Source: UBA6183 sp041302975
Lineage (GTDB): Bacteria; Bacteroidota; Bacteroidia; UKL13-3
Length of the DNA stretch: 8,198 nt
NCBI GenBank assembly: GCA_041302975.1
Contig: JBFYQC010000145.1
Span: 1 to 8,198 of the forward strand
Direction of reading: 5' to 3'
Part shown: positions 8,043 to 8,198 of the stretch, piece by piece
Position numbering within the stretch: the first letter of the stretch is position 1
Layout of the letters: each line of letters starts with the position of its first letter
The notes under the pieces: model-generated
What the model was told of the DNA's origin: nothing
The model's input: only the letters and a program-made list of their open reading frames with translations
The model's database searches: none
Position numbers and translations under genes: made by a program

Positions 8043-8071
8043 TACTGTCTGAAACATTTAAAATAAATTGT

Positions 8072-8198
8072 ATGAAAAAAATAATTCAATCACTAGTTTA
8101 CGTGAGCCTTGCGATCGTATTCTTTGCTGCTTGTGAAAAAGACGAGGCAAAAGATACCTACATTAGCGGAACGGCTCCTGTGCTTTCTGCTACTTCAA
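8072..8198 (+). CDS. susE: SusE/SusF-like surface glycan-binding lipoprotein, 5' fragment
   Basis: Only the first 42 codons are in the window and the gene runs off the right edge. ATG 8072 begins a lipoprotein signal (MKKIIQSLVYVSLAIVFFAAC) with lipidated Cys21. The next residues, EKDE, match the lysine/acidic lipoprotein export signal that sends Bacteroidota lipoproteins to the outer face of the outer membrane. The mature start then reads GTAPVLSATS, which resembles the opening strand of the SusE N-terminal domain. The gene follows susD by 29 bases, the normal place for susE. Members of this family hold starch through tandem carbohydrate-binding modules and have no enzymatic activity. Lipoprotein identity and surface export are strong; the SusE assignment rests on position and a very short mature stretch, so another surface glycan-binding protein at this position remains possible. 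Confidence 0.78.
   Translation, partial: MKKIIQSLVYVSLAIVFFAACEKDEAKDTYISGTAPVLSATS

Larger units (their letters stand above)
561..8198 (+). other. Sus-like starch-utilisation operon (amylase-susC-susD-susE...)
   Basis: Four consecutive same-strand genes are separated by 28, 29 and 29 bases, with no hairpin-plus-T-tract terminator and no convincing internal promoter in the spacers. All four products are exported to the outer membrane or beyond and fit one task: cleave, bind and import alpha-glucan. The left boundary is the terminator at 375-402; the right boundary lies outside the window. Homologues of SusR (regulator), SusA and SusB (periplasmic enzymes) are not present here. Confidence 0.85.

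Noticed and set aside
1..8198. CRISPR arrays, tRNAs, insertion sequences or integration sites
   Set aside because: I saw no regularly spaced direct repeats, cloverleaf-like segments, transposase motifs or terminal inverted repeats on either strand by eye.

Overview
The window comes from an AT-rich member of the Bacteroidota, perhaps a Chitinophagaceae-like or related soil/freshwater lineage; the phylum is well supported, the family is a guess. The evidence is a SusC/SusD pair, Bacteroidota-type lipoprotein signals, a type IX secretion (T9SS) C-terminal sorting domain, and start codons preceded by A/T-rich leaders without Shine-Dalgarno sequences. Every gene is on the + strand. I see no tRNA, rRNA, CRISPR array, insertion sequence or other mobile element.

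Bases 1-335 hold the last 110 codons of a GH16 family beta-glucanase (laminarinase/lichenase-like) whose catalytic residues lie upstream of the window. It is closed by a very clear intrinsic terminator (375-402). The stretch 403-560 has no gene. It contains an A-rich tract, a weak Bacteroidota-type promoter match, a perfect 15-base inverted repeat and a second hairpin-forming inverted repeat just before the next start codon, so it looks like a regulated promoter and leader.

From 561 to the right edge runs one starch-utilisation (Sus-like) operon: a secreted multidomain GH13 alpha-amylase with a T9SS sorting domain, a SusC-type TonB-dependent transporter, a starch-type SusD lipoprotein, and the first 42 codons of a SusE-like surface lipoprotein. 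The three spacers are 28, 29 and 29 bases and contain no terminator, so the genes are probably co-transcribed. In the inferred pathway the amylase cuts starch or glycogen outside the cell, SusD and SusE hold the glucan at the surface, and SusC imports the maltooligosaccharides using TonB energy.

The system belongs to a known class. Its less standard points are the amylase being the first gene, its export by T9SS instead of as a SusG-like lipoprotein, the paired inverted repeats in the leader, and the neighbouring beta-glucanase, which acts on a different polysaccharide class. I found no evidence of a wholly new system.
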